Assembly (NCBI GenBank): GCA_041671505.1
Contig: JBAZBK010000004.1
Coordinates: 315,216-379,215, forward strand
DNA length: 64,000 nucleotides
Source: JACPDH01 sp041671505
GTDB lineage: Bacteria > Acidobacteriota > Thermoanaerobaculia > Gp7-AA8
Direction of reading: 5' to 3'
The notes under the pieces were generated by a model, which worked only from the letters and a program-made list of their open reading frames with translations, did not search any database and had not been told where the DNA came from. This document shows positions 18,842 to 27,781 of the stretch, piece after piece (the first letter of the stretch is position 1; every line of letters begins with the position of its first letter). A program made the position numbers and the translations under genes.

Positions 18842-19548
18842 ATCCCGCGACTCTCGGCATCGTCGGAGGCCTCGGCCCGGAGTCGACGATCGACTACTAC
18901 CGCCGCCTTCTCGCGCGTCATCGGGAACGCTCCGGAGCAGCGGCCAACCTGCATATCATCATCGACAGCGTCGACATCGCGCGCTTCTTCAACTTCATGG
19001 CGATCGGCGATCTGGAAGGATTGACCGGCTATCTCGCCGCTTCGGTCGAAAGGCTCGCGCACGCCGGCGCAGAGCTGGCGCTCGTCGCCGCGAACACGCC
19101 CCACGTCGTCTTCCCGCAGCTCGCCACACGCTCGCCGATCCCGCTCGTCAGCATCGTCGAGGCGACCTGCGCGCGGGCCGCGTCTCTCCGCCTCGAGCGC
19201 GTTTCGATCTTCGGGACGCGCTTCACGATGGAAGGGACCTTCTACCCCGACGCGCTGCGGGCCGCCGGGATCACCGTCGTCCGTCCCGAAGAGCAGGAGA
19301 TGGCGTGGATTCACCAGATCTACGTCGGCGAGCTCGTTCCCGGGGTGTTCCTGCCCGAGACTCGAGCGCGTCTGCTGGAGATCGTCGACGGCCTTCTTCA
19401 TAGGAACGGCATCGACGGCGTCATCCTCGGCGGGACGGAGCTCCCGTTGCTGCTCCGCGAGCCGAGCCATGGCGAAGTGCTGCTCCTCGACACGACGACG
19501 ATCCACGTCGATGCCGCGCTCGACCGGATGCTCGGCCCGACGGCATAG
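18838..19548 (+). CDS. Aspartate/glutamate racemase-family protein lacking both catalytic cysteines
   Basis: 236 residues, GTG start overlapping the stop of the upstream reductase. The fold is that of Asp/Glu racemases (IVGGLGPESTIDYYRRL, VSIFGTRFTMEGTFY, IHQIYVGEL). The two active-site positions normally read CNTxH (or TNTMH in E. coli YgeA) and GCTE. Here they read AANTPH and GGTELPLLL, so neither cysteine is present. A classic two-base racemisation is therefore doubtful; an isomerase, lyase or binding role is possible. Family assignment is firm, activity unknown. Confidence 0.8.
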   Translation: MNPATLGIVGGLGPESTIDYYRRLLARHRERSGAAANLHIIIDSVDIARFFNFMAIGDLEGLTGYLAASVERLAHAGAELALVAANTPHVVFPQLATRSPIPLVSIVEATCARAASLRLERVSIFGTRFTMEGTFYPDALRAAGITVVRPEEQEMAWIHQIYVGELVPGVFLPETRARLLEIVDGLLHRNGIDGVILGGTELPLLLREPSHGEVLLLDTTTIHVDAALDRMLGPTA

Positions 19549-19563
19549 CGGAGACGCCCGAAC

Positions 19564-19740
19564 GAGTTGTCGTCCCGACGACTGACTCCGCGCAGCGGAG
19601 GAAGGAGGAGGGACCTCGCAGGCTGGTACTCACGTGCCACGGGCGAGATCAGGGGAATGGAACTTCATTTGTACCAGCCCGCGAGATCCCTCCTTCCTCT
19701 CCCGCTTCGCGGGATCGGTCGTCGGGATGACAATCGGCAC
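19564..19740. repeat. Long inverted repeat with CAGGCTGGTAC tag
   Basis: GTCGTCCCGACGACTGA near the left end is mirrored by GGTCGTCGGGATGAC at the right. Inside are GGGACCTCGCAGGCTGGTAC and its mirror GTACCAGCCCGCGAGATCCC. It is one of five copies in the window. Confidence 0.8.
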
Positions 19741-19746
19741 ACTCCG

Positions 19747-20265
19747 CTACACGCCTGGGTGCATTCGCGCCCCGGCCGCGAAACGCACGAGTGCAACCGG
19801 AACCTCGAGCCCGAGCTCGGGAAGCAGGGCGACGAGATCGTTCGCGTGCCCGAGGTCGTGCTCGAGCATCATCGTCGTGAGCCGCGCCAGCGAGACCTCG
19901 CCTACCCCTTCCTGCAATCCAGAGCGCTCCAGATCCGCGGGCCGCAACCCGGCAAGGCATTCGCGGTTCCTCTCGCGCTGCGAGGCAAACCGCTCGACCG
20001 CCGGTATCGCCGCTTGTTCGAGATAGCGCCGCTCTTCGGCGATGAGGTCGCCCGCGAAGTTGGGAAGGATCGGCCGCTCTTCTTCGAGGAGCCGCCTGAT
20101 CCGCACCCCGAACCCCTCGTCCTCGAGGTCGGCGAGATGCCACGAGTGCTCGACGAGCGCGAACCTTCCGTCCCGTGCGCGCGTGCGAAGCAGCGCCGCC
20201 GGAGCGTTCGACACGATGTCGCGAAGCAGCACGGGGAACATCGCCAGCCGATCGATCGTACTCAT
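19747..20265 (-). CDS. DinB superfamily protein
   Basis: 172 residues from ATG 20265, with GGAGGG just upstream. The likely metal-binding histidines are in LVEHSWHLADLEDEG and MMLEHDLGHANDLV. The first resembles the His-containing helix 2 of DinB/YfiT enzymes. No signal peptide. The substrate is unknown; relatives include thiol S-transferases. It differs strongly in sequence from the DinB protein at 17118-17630, so it is not a recent duplication. Confidence 0.8.
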   Translation of the reverse strand: MSTIDRLAMFPVLLRDIVSNAPAALLRTRARDGRFALVEHSWHLADLEDEGFGVRIRRLLEEERPILPNFAGDLIAEERRYLEQAAIPAVERFASQRERNRECLAGLRPADLERSGLQEGVGEVSLARLTTMMLEHDLGHANDLVALLPELGLEVPVALVRFAAGARMHPGV

Positions 20266-20435
20266 CGTCCCTCCACGGCCCTCCCTGCCGACGAACCTCC
20301 ACACCTCACGGAGTCGTGCAGCCACGTGTGATGGGGCCCCGGGGATTCGCCTCGTTGACCGCGAGTGTACGCGTCGCCTCGAAGCGCGGGCGTGACTTCC
20401 GGGTGACGAAGAACAGGCGACGGGAGGCGTTCCGT

Positions 20436-20861
20436 TCAATTCCGCGTGAGGCGGAACGTACCTGCAGCAGTGCCGTAACAGCGACCCGTCAACGAGCCCG
20501 AGAATTCGACCGGCCGATCGGACCGCTCTTTGATCTCCTCGATGGAGAGCTCGATCGCACTGCAGGTGCTCGTCGCCGGCATCCGCACTGCCGAGAGCAG
20601 CCGTTCGTCTCCGTCGACGCTCCAGGTCATGGACTCCCAGTCGGTCATCACACCGCTGACGCGTCCCTCGCGCTCGAGGAGCTCGAGCGCCACCGGCTGG
20701 CCGGCGTCGAGCCCTCCGCGAAGCGCGAGCGTCCCCGACCACGTGCCGGTGAGTCCCGGCGACGGCGCCGTGGGCGCAGCGGGCCCTCCACCACCGCCGC
20801 ACGAGGCGAGCAGAATCACGAACGGCACCAGGGCGACGAACCGAAGGCGTTGCTGTCTCAT
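20436..20861 (-). CDS. Small lipoprotein, unknown function
   Basis: 141 residues from ATG 20861. The basic N-terminus MRQQRLRF, a hydrophobic stretch and the lipobox LLASC followed by five glycines predict a lipoprotein cut before Cys. The mature part (LTGTWSGTLALRGGLDAGQP) looks like a small beta-barrel or lipocalin-like fold, common in secreted proteins of this kind. It is divergent from the glycosyltransferase at 20974 across about 110 nt, which must hold both promoters. Confidence 0.7.
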   Translation of the reverse strand: MRQQRLRFVALVPFVILLASCGGGGGPAAPTAPSPGLTGTWSGTLALRGGLDAGQPVALELLEREGRVSGVMTDWESMTWSVDGDERLLSAVRMPATSTCSAIELSIEEIKERSDRPVEFSGSLTGRCYGTAAGTFRLTRN

Positions 20862-20973
20862 CAACCAGTTGCTACGTCTGCGGCGGAGGTTGCGCCCATG
20901 CGACTTTCGGCCGCTGCGGAGCGCCCTCCGCGCGGCGACCACTGCCTGCTGCGTGTTATGATCCGCGCCGTTT

Positions 20974-22155
20974 ATGGCGATCCCGGAACCCCGCGTATCG
21001 GTCATCGTCCGCACGCGAAATCGCCCGGCGTTTCTCGCCGAAGCGCTCGGAAGCCTTCGCGACCAGACGTGGCGCGATTTCGAAGTCGTCGTGGTCAACG
21101 ACGGCGGTGCTCCACCTTCGATTCCGGCCGATCTCGGCGTCCCCAGCCGCGTCGTCGAAACCGAGGAGCCGCGCGGCCGGGCCAGGGCGCTCAACACAGG
21201 AGCGCGCGCCGCACGAGGCCACTACGTTGCCTACCTCGACGACGACGATCTCTACCTCCCGAACCACCTCGACACGCTCGTCCGTTTTCTCGACGGTACC
21301 GATCAGTACGAGGCAGCGTACAGCGACGTCGAAATCGTCGAACAGCTGCTCGGCGACGACGGCCGCTACACCGAGAAGTCGCGCCGCGGCGGCTTCGGAC
21401 GCGATTTCGCTCCCGGCTGGATTCAGTTCTCGAACTTCATCCCGCTGATCTCGCTCGTTCACCGGCGTTCGATCTTCGACGTCGTCGGCCCGTTCGACGA
21501 GAGCTTCGACCTCTTCGAGGACTGGGACTTCATGATCCGCCTCGCGCAGGCGACGCGGCCTCACCGGCTGCGTCACGTGACCTCGCTTTACCGGATCCGC
21601 GACGACGGGACGAACGCGGTGACGGCGACCGCATGGGGCGGGCCGGTCGCGCAGGCGGCGCGCCGCCGGATCTACGAGAAGCACTGGCAGCTCCATACGC
21701 CCGAGACAGAGATGACGACGATCGACGGCTTCGAGCGCGAGCTCGCCGCGGCAGTCTCGTGGCAGCCCCGGGCGATCGGAGCCGAAGAGCTCGGCGCGCG
21801 GCAGGCAGAGGTGATCGCGCGCCTCGGCTCGGACATGCTCGCCCTGCGCGGCGACTCGGCGCGCATGGCGCGGCTCGGCTTCGAGCGCGAGTCGAAGCTT
21901 CACGAGGAGATCGCGCAGCTCAACGCGCAGATCGTTCGTGAGCATCAGCTGCAGGACGAGCTCCGCGGCGAGATCGCCGCCGCCGACGAGCGCACCGCGC
22001 ACGTCACGCGCGACCGCGACGACCTCTCGGCGAAGCTGCGGCAGGCGTATGACGCCGGGACCGCGCTCCAGCAGCAGCTCGACACGATCTACGCCTCGTC
22101 AGGCTGGCGGATGCTCGATCGCTGGCGGCGGCTCAAAGCATGGCTGGGCCGCTGA
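20974..22155 (+). CDS. GT2 glycosyltransferase with C-terminal coiled coil
   Basis: 393 residues. The GT-A domain (about 8-230) shows VSVIVRTRNRPAFLAEALGS, VVVNDGG and the metal-binding YLDDDDLYLPNHL. FEDWDFMIRLA is a later family motif. From about residue 270 the protein is predicted helical and coiled (ERESKLHEEIAQLNAQIVRE), ending YASSGWRMLDRWRRLKAWLG, a tail seen in polysaccharide-locus glycosyltransferases. Its 3' end overlaps the next gene by 16 nt. Cell-surface glycan synthesis is inferred; donor and acceptor are unknown. Confidence 0.9.
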   Translation: MAIPEPRVSVIVRTRNRPAFLAEALGSLRDQTWRDFEVVVVNDGGAPPSIPADLGVPSRVVETEEPRGRARALNTGARAARGHYVAYLDDDDLYLPNHLDTLVRFLDGTDQYEAAYSDVEIVEQLLGDDGRYTEKSRRGGFGRDFAPGWIQFSNFIPLISLVHRRSIFDVVGPFDESFDLFEDWDFMIRLAQATRPHRLRHVTSLYRIRDDGTNAVTATAWGGPVAQAARRRIYEKHWQLHTPETEMTTIDGFERELAAAVSWQPRAIGAEELGARQAEVIARLGSDMLALRGDSARMARLGFERESKLHEEIAQLNAQIVREHQLQDELRGEIAAADERTAHVTRDRDDLSAKLRQAYDAGTALQQQLDTIYASSGWRMLDRWRRLKAWLGR

Positions 22156-23996
22156 CGCTTCGCGAGGCGCGCTGCGACCTCGTGATCCCGGTTCACAACG
22201 CGCTCAAGTCGACGCGCAACTGCCTCGAGAGCGTGCGCCGCTTTGCACCGCCCTGGGCGCGCGTCGTCGTCATCAACGACCGGAGCGACGACCGTACCAC
22301 CGCGTGGCTCGAGGAACAGAGCGACATCCTCGTCCTCCACAATGCCTGGAACCTCGGCTTCGTCGCGTCCGCGAATCGCGGGATGAGCTTCTCCGAAGTG
22401 CCGTACGTCTGCCTGCTCAACAGCGACACCCTCCTCACCGAGGGAGCGCTCGAGCGAATGGTGGCGCGGCTCGACCGCGACGGCTCGATCGGCCTCTGCT
22501 GCCCCCTGTCGAACAACTCGATGAACCTCTCGGTGAACATCCCGCCGGGAGAGGACGTCTTCACCTTTGCGCGACGCGTCGCTGCGACGAGCCCGGCGAT
22601 CTATCCCGACGTCACCACCGTCGTCGGCTTCTGCCTTCTCATCCGCCGCTCCGTCATCCAGACCGTCGGCCTCTTCGACGAGATCTTCGGCCTCGGCTAC
22701 TGCGAAGAGAGCGACTACCACTACCGCGCGCTCTCGGCGGGGTGGCGTGCCGTCGTCGCAGACGACGCCTTCGTCTACCACAAGCAGGGCGCGAGCTTCA
22801 TCGACGGCAACGAACGGATGCACCGGAACCTCGAGATCTTCCGCCGCCGCTGGCAGTGGACGCATGGCCCCGCGCTCGAGGAGTTCGACCGGCGCGACGC
22901 GATGGGCGCGTTCCGCGATCGCGAGAGCCGCGAATGGATTCTTCCGCCCGCCGGCGAGCATGAGCCGTTCGACGTTCTGTTCGTCCTTCCGATGATGGGC
23001 GTGTTCGGCGGCGTTGCCGACGTGCTCGAGGTCGTGAACGCACTGATTCTCGAAGGAGTCCGCGCCGGCGTCGTCGTGCTCGAGAACATCTCGCCCGAGA
23101 TCAATCTCGAGATCTTCTTCCGCCCGATCCGGATCTCGGCGGACGATCTCGCCGCGAAGCTTCCGAAGACGCGCGTCCTCGTCGCGACCGCCTATCAGAC
23201 GGCCTCGGTCGTCGCGGAGGCCGCGGCGGCGAACCCGGGGACGCAGACCGCCTACTTCGTGCAGGACTACGAGGGATGGTTCGGGCAGGACGGCCCCGAG
23301 GTCGTCGGGAAGACGTACGAACTGATCCCGCGCATCACGGTCATCTCCACCTGGCTCAAGCGCGAGATCGAAGCGCGGCACGGCATCACGTCGACCGTCG
23401 TGCCGATGTCGGCCGACCCGGAGGTCTTCTACCCGCGCGGCAATCGCGCGAAACAGGGACCGATCCGGATCGTCGCGATGCTCCGCCCCGAGGAGCGGCG
23501 CGGCAAACACATTCTGCTTCCCGCGCTCGAGAGGCTCTGGCGGCACGCAGACGAGAGCGGTCATGCGGTCGAGTTCCAGTTTTTCGGCGTCCACGGCCCG
23601 GAGCCGGGAGAGGTCGACTTTCCCTACCATCACAACTGGGCGCTCTCGCGCGACGGCGTCGCGAGACTTCTCTCGAGCGCGCACGTCGTCGTCGATCCCT
23701 CGCTCTTCCAGGGCTTCGGTCTCGTCGGCATCGAGGGGATGGCGTCGGGCGCCGCCTGCGTGCTCACGCGCAGCGGCGGCGCGGAGGAGTACGCGGAGGA
23801 CGGCGTCAACTCGCTGCTCGTCCCCGCCGGCGACGTGGACGCGCTGACGGAAGCGTTGATCCGCGTCGTCGACGACGACACGCTGCGCGAGAAGCTCGCC
23901 GAACGCGCGATCGAGTCAGCGCGCCGCTTCACCTGGCAGGCCGCGGCGCGCAAGTACATAGCGTTTCTCGACACCCTCCCGAAAGCCTCGGCCTAA
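22140..23996 (+). CDS. Two-domain glycosyltransferase (GT2 + GT4 fusion)
   Basis: 618 residues. The N-terminal GT2 domain (about 1-260) has CDLVIPVHNALKSTRNCLES, VVINDRSDD, LLNSDTLLTEGALE and EESDYHYRALSAG. The C-terminal GT-B domain (about 275-615, GT4-like) has PMMGVFGGVADVLEV, VAMLRPEERRGKH and the C-terminal donor-binding pattern FQGFGLVGIEGMASGAACV. One polypeptide could add two successive sugars. It overlaps the upstream GT2 gene, so the two are co-translated. No signal peptide; it acts on the cytoplasmic side. Confidence 0.9.
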   Translation: MAGPLTLREARCDLVIPVHNALKSTRNCLESVRRFAPPWARVVVINDRSDDRTTAWLEEQSDILVLHNAWNLGFVASANRGMSFSEVPYVCLLNSDTLLTEGALERMVARLDRDGSIGLCCPLSNNSMNLSVNIPPGEDVFTFARRVAATSPAIYPDVTTVVGFCLLIRRSVIQTVGLFDEIFGLGYCEESDYHYRALSAGWRAVVADDAFVYHKQGASFIDGNERMHRNLEIFRRRWQWTHGPALEEFDRRDAMGAFRDRESREWILPPAGEHEPFDVLFVLPMMGVFGGVADVLEVVNALILEGVRAGVVVLENISPEINLEIFFRPIRISADDLAAKLPKTRVLVATAYQTASVVAEAAAANPGTQTAYFVQDYEGWFGQDGPEVVGKTYELIPRITVISTWLKREIEARHGITSTVVPMSADPEVFYPRGNRAKQGPIRIVAMLRPEERRGKHILLPALERLWRHADESGHAVEFQFFGVHGPEPGEVDFPYHHNWALSRDGVARLLSSAHVVVDPSLFQGFGLVGIEGMASGAACVLTRSGGAEEYAEDGVNSLLVPAGDVDALTEALIRVVDDDTLREKLAERAIESARRFTWQAAARKYIAFLDTLPKASA

Positions 23997-24577
23997 CTGT
24001 TCGCCCCGAACCAACCGTTTCGCTGCGCGTCGTCGAGCCGCGCCTCGAGATAATCCCAGAGCGCCGGGCAGCCGGCGCGAATCTGTGGCGCGACACGCTT
24101 CACGACCCGCTCGTGCGTGATCCCGTTCTCGCGCCAGCTCTGCCCGCGGTTCGCGAGGTTCAGCAGCACCGGCATCGCACGGTCGGCGGCGTTCGCGAAG
24201 CGCGACTCCGCCGTCTCGCTCCGCTCGAACTCGGTCCAGAGCTCCATGAAGTGCGATTGCTTCGGCTCCGGCAGAATCCCGAAGATCCGCGTGACCGCCA
24301 CGAGCTCGGCGCGCTTGCGCTCGTCCCAGCCTCCCTCGGCGTAAACGATGGTGTCGCCCGTGTCGATCTCGCCGATGTCGTGGACGAGGAGCATCGCGAT
24401 CACCCGGGAGATGTCGACCGGCGACTCGGCGTAGCTCTCGAGCGACGCCGCGAGGAGCGCAATCTGCCAGCTGTGCTCGGCCGAGTTCTCATAGCGGTCG
24501 AGGCCGAGCGGGCGCGTCTTGCGCGTCACGCCCTTCAACTTGTCCAGTTCGAGAATGAAATCGACGATCTGCTGCAT
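23993..24577 (-). CDS. HD-domain phosphohydrolase (YfbR/HDDC2-like)
   Basis: 194 residues. The HD signature is intact: ENSAEHSWQIALLA, then LLVHDIGEIDTGD, and a later Asp in FANAADRAMP. The layout matches the HD_3 group, whose members dephosphorylate deoxyribonucleoside 5'-monophosphates. Nucleotide specificity is inferred only. The gene ends tail-to-tail with the glycosyltransferase, overlapping it by four bases. Confidence 0.85.
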   Translation of the reverse strand: MQQIVDFILELDKLKGVTRKTRPLGLDRYENSAEHSWQIALLAASLESYAESPVDISRVIAMLLVHDIGEIDTGDTIVYAEGGWDERKRAELVAVTRIFGILPEPKQSHFMELWTEFERSETAESRFANAADRAMPVLLNLANRGQSWRENGITHERVVKRVAPQIRAGCPALWDYLEARLDDAQRNGWFGANS

Positions 24578-24660
24578 GGTGACTCCCCGTTGTCAGTCCC
24601 GCGAGTCTGCCGAGGTTACCATGACGTCGCGAGCCTAACTTCAGGATGACGCCATTCGAC

Positions 24661-24885
24661 CGTCGTCATTCCGAGCGAAGCGAGGAATCTGCCCGGGTTG
24701 CGACACTCGAAGGAGTTGTCGTCCCGACGACTGACGCAGCGAAGCGGAGGAGGGAGGAGGGACCTCACAGGCTGGTACTCATGTGCCACGAGCCGGCGAG
24801 TCCGCGACGAACCACAACTGTAGGAGCCTGCGAGATCCCTCCTCCCTCTCCCGCTCCGCGGAATCGGTCGTCGGGATGACAATCC
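24661..24885. repeat. Long inverted repeat with CAGGCTGGTAC tag (second copy)
   Basis: It begins with GTCATTCCGAGCGAAGCGAG, followed by the GTCGTCCCGACGACTGACGC core, GGACCTCACAGGCTGGTACT, and the mirrored half ending GGTCGTCGGGATGACAATCC. The space 24578-24977 holds nothing else that looks like a gene. Confidence 0.8.
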
Positions 24886-24977
24886 AAACGCTTCTCGCCA
24901 GCGGTGCGAATCTCGGAATCACACCTTCGTCACCGTTGGTACGTTTCGTCTCCAGCACAGGGTGCTAACCTCGGCTC

Positions 24978-25823
24978 ATGAATCGCAGTCTCACGCTCAC
25001 CTTCCTCGCCTTCGCATTCTCGGTTTCTCTCTTCGCACAACAGGACGCGCAACAGCCGCGCCCGCAAACGAAGAGCTCGCAAGGCCTGCTGAAGGTGAAC
25101 AGGCTCTACTACGACCTGTCGGCGTCCACGGGAGGCGACTTCTACTTCTGGGCGGCCGGCGAGTTCGCCGCCGTCGCGCCGATCGACATCCCGACCGGAG
25201 GCGAGGAGGTCGTGCTCGCCTACGGGACGCTCTCCGGTGCGAAGACGGTGTTCGAGATTCCGGTGGAGAGCGGCGCGCGAGGGCTGACGATCTTCTGCGG
25301 CATTCAACGGAAGGATCTCGCCGTCATCGTCAGGCCCGACGGCAGCCCCGCGCGGCACGGCGATCCAGGCGTGAAGATCCAGTCGTTCCAACACATGACG
25401 ATTGCGACCGTCGAATCGCCCGCGCCCGGCTCGTGGAAGCTGGAGCTCGTCGGCGCAGGGCTCTATTCGATCTCCGCGAAGCTCAAGGCGGGAACGGACG
25501 CCCCGTCGCTCGACTCCTTCGAGTTCGTCGAGCGAAGGGGCCGGCCCGGACACGAAGGGCTCTTCCCGATCGAGCGGACGCCGAAGCGGGGCGAGACGCT
25601 GATGGCGAGAGGCGAGACGTCGGGCACGATCTCGAAGGTCTCGTTCTCGTTCGTCACGGGCGACGGGAAGCCGATCGCCCGCTGCCCGCTCACGCTGCAG
25701 GAAGGCGAATGGCTCGGCAGCTGCAGCGTGCCGGCGCAGCCGTTCCGCGTCACCGTCGCCGGTGTCGACGGCGCGGGCAAACCCTTCCGTCGAATCGACT
25801 CGGGCCTCGTCACGCCGGAGTAG
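24978..25823 (+). CDS. Secreted protein, unknown function
   Basis: 281 residues. The signal peptide MNRSLTLTFLAFAFSVSLFA is cut before QQDAQQ. The mature protein is beta-rich, with aromatic and Gly patterns (YYDLSASTGGDFYFWAAGEF, MTIATVESPAPGSWKLELVG). These recall C-terminal beta-sandwich modules of extracellular proteins such as VWA-associated domains. No catalytic motif is seen. It stands alone between a repeat and the protease gene. Confidence 0.65.
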   Translation: MNRSLTLTFLAFAFSVSLFAQQDAQQPRPQTKSSQGLLKVNRLYYDLSASTGGDFYFWAAGEFAAVAPIDIPTGGEEVVLAYGTLSGAKTVFEIPVESGARGLTIFCGIQRKDLAVIVRPDGSPARHGDPGVKIQSFQHMTIATVESPAPGSWKLELVGAGLYSISAKLKAGTDAPSLDSFEFVERRGRPGHEGLFPIERTPKRGETLMARGETSGTISKVSFSFVTGDGKPIARCPLTLQEGEWLGSCSVPAQPFRVTVAGVDGAGKPFRRIDSGLVTPE

Positions 25824-25998
25824 CGCGCGGCCGGCCTTCGCCTCGTCCGGAGAGATATTCGCGCCGGGGGCCGCGCGCAGGCGTACGATTGACCCGCAAC
25901 CAAGACCCGCAACCACTCTTGCTCCGGCTGCGCCGTGCGTGAGATCGCCGCCGCGGCAGGCAGAGTCTCGATGAACCCGAGTCCCCTGCGGAGGCATT

Positions 25999-27603
25999 AT
26001 GAGATTTCGGTCGTCTACCCTTCTGTGTGCGCTCCTTCTTCTCCTCACGGCACAATTCACCGGCGCGGCGCCGTTCGTCGCCGAGAAATCAATGGAGGCG
26101 CCCGGCGTTCCCTTCGATCGCGCGGAGCATTTCGCGCGGATGACTGCGTTGCAGGCGAGCCTCGACCGCGCTGCGGTCGCGATTGCATGGTCGACGCCGC
26201 TCGAGATCCGGGTGTCGCCCGAGCGTCTTCGCGGCGTCAGGCATCAGGCGACCGAAGCTCAGAAGATGCGTGTCGGCGTCGTGACCGAGCTCGCGATTCC
26301 AATGACGTTCACGCGGAGCGCGATCTCGCCGCGGCAGCCGATCCTTCACGACACGCTCGGTGCCGTCCGCGGCGCCTACGGCGGAGGCTTCGAGTGGACC
26401 GGCGTCATCCGTTCCCCCGAGGCCGCGGCCGTTCGTATCGGCTTTTCCGATTTCGAACTCCCCGAAGGGTCGGAGCTCTTCGTCTTCACCTCCGACGGGA
26501 TGGCGTTCGGACCGTACAGTGGGCGTGGGCCTAACGGCACGGGCGAGTTCTGGACGAACAGCGTCGCGGGCGAGGAGATCGTCCTCGAGCTTCGCGCCGG
26601 CGCCGGGGGAGCTCCGCGTTTCACGATCAGCGGCATCGGCCACCTGACCGACGACTTCGCGATCGCGCGATCGCTTGCTCCCCTTCCGGAAGCGACGGCC
26701 GGCTCGCCGAACTGCTCGTTCAACGCGAGCTGCGTGGTTGGCGCGAGCTGCCCCGGCACGAATGCCGCGGCGATCAGCACCGCGGTCAACGCCGTCGCGC
26801 ACATCCTATTCGCCTCCGGCGGCTGGTTGTACATCTGCTCCGGCGGCCTCGTCGCCGACAGCGACACCAGCACGAACATCCCGTACTTCATGACCGCGAA
26901 CCACTGCATCAGCCGCGACAGCGAGGCGAGCAGCCTCGAGACATTCTTCTTCTACACCGCTGCGTGCGGCCAGTGCCCCGATCCTGGAGCGCATTCGACG
27001 GTCGGCTCGTCGATCGTGTCGACGAACAGCAGGACGAGCGACTACACGCTCCTGCGCCTCAGCGGAAGCGCCCCGGCCGGCGCCAGCTTCCTCGGCTGGA
27101 GCTCCCAGGACATCACCTCGACCACGAACGCGCTCTATCGCATCAGCCATCCGCAGGGAGCGCCGCAGTCGTACTCCGAGCAGGTCGTCGACCCGACGAA
27201 AGGCGTGTGCCGCTCGTGGCCGCGCGGCAAGTGGATCTACAGCAAAGACGTTTTCGGCGCGACCGAAGGCGGCAGCAGCGGATCGCCGGTCGTGAATGCC
27301 GCAGGACAGCTCGTCGGGCAGCTCTCCGGTGCCTGCGGCACGAACGTGAACGACGTCTGTGATTCCGCGAAGAATGCCACCGTCGACGGCGCCTTCGCCG
27401 CCTACTACTCGCTCGTCGCACCGTATCTCGGCGCCGGCGGCGGCGGTGGCGGCTGTACCGACAACGACGGCGATGGCTACTGCACGTCAGAAGGCGACTG
27501 CAACGACAACAATGCGGCGATCTACCCGGGAGCCAACGACACGAAGGGCAAGCCGGGCCATGACGGCGTCGACAACGACTGCGACGGGATCATCGACGGC
27601 TAA
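25999..27603 (+). CDS. Secreted trypsin-fold protease (lysyl endopeptidase-like) with C-terminal MopE-type motif
   Basis: 534 residues; GGAGG precedes the ATG. A signal peptide (about 1-24) and a propeptide-like region of about 200 residues come first. The protease domain carries the triad H302 (MTANHC), D348 (TSDYTLLRL) and S427 (EGGSSGSP). Spaced cysteines match lysyl endopeptidases of Achromobacter type. After a Gly-rich linker the C-terminus (about 485-534) has DNDGDGYC, GDCNDNN and DNDCDGIIDG, the Asp-rich putative metal-binding (MopE) motif. This is probably a calcium-stabilised extracellular enzyme. P1 specificity is not certain. Confidence 0.9.
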   Translation: MRFRSSTLLCALLLLLTAQFTGAAPFVAEKSMEAPGVPFDRAEHFARMTALQASLDRAAVAIAWSTPLEIRVSPERLRGVRHQATEAQKMRVGVVTELAIPMTFTRSAISPRQPILHDTLGAVRGAYGGGFEWTGVIRSPEAAAVRIGFSDFELPEGSELFVFTSDGMAFGPYSGRGPNGTGEFWTNSVAGEEIVLELRAGAGGAPRFTISGIGHLTDDFAIARSLAPLPEATAGSPNCSFNASCVVGASCPGTNAAAISTAVNAVAHILFASGGWLYICSGGLVADSDTSTNIPYFMTANHCISRDSEASSLETFFFYTAACGQCPDPGAHSTVGSSIVSTNSRTSDYTLLRLSGSAPAGASFLGWSSQDITSTTNALYRISHPQGAPQSYSEQVVDPTKGVCRSWPRGKWIYSKDVFGATEGGSSGSPVVNAAGQLVGQLSGACGTNVNDVCDSAKNATVDGAFAAYYSLVAPYLGAGGGGGGCTDNDGDGYCTSEGDCNDNNAAIYPGANDTKGKPGHDGVDNDCDGIIDG

Positions 27604-27630
27604 CGTACATCACGCTGCACGAAGCAACGA

Positions 27631-27659
27631 AGGCGGGACCGCACGGTCCCGCCTTTTTC
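27631..27659 (+). terminator. Rho-independent terminator
   Basis: A perfect stem AGGCGGGACC/GGTCCCGCCT with loop GCAC is followed by TTTTT. It lies 28 nt after the protease stop codon and is the clearest intrinsic terminator in the window. Confidence 0.92.
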
Positions 27660-27781
27660 TCGCCGGAACGCCTCGGGGGACGGTGTGACACGGAACACGC
27701 CGGAAGGGTGCGCCCCGCCCTTACCCTGCGTCAGCGGAACTTGCCGCTGACGTCACCCCGGAAAGGCGCGCCACTCCCACC

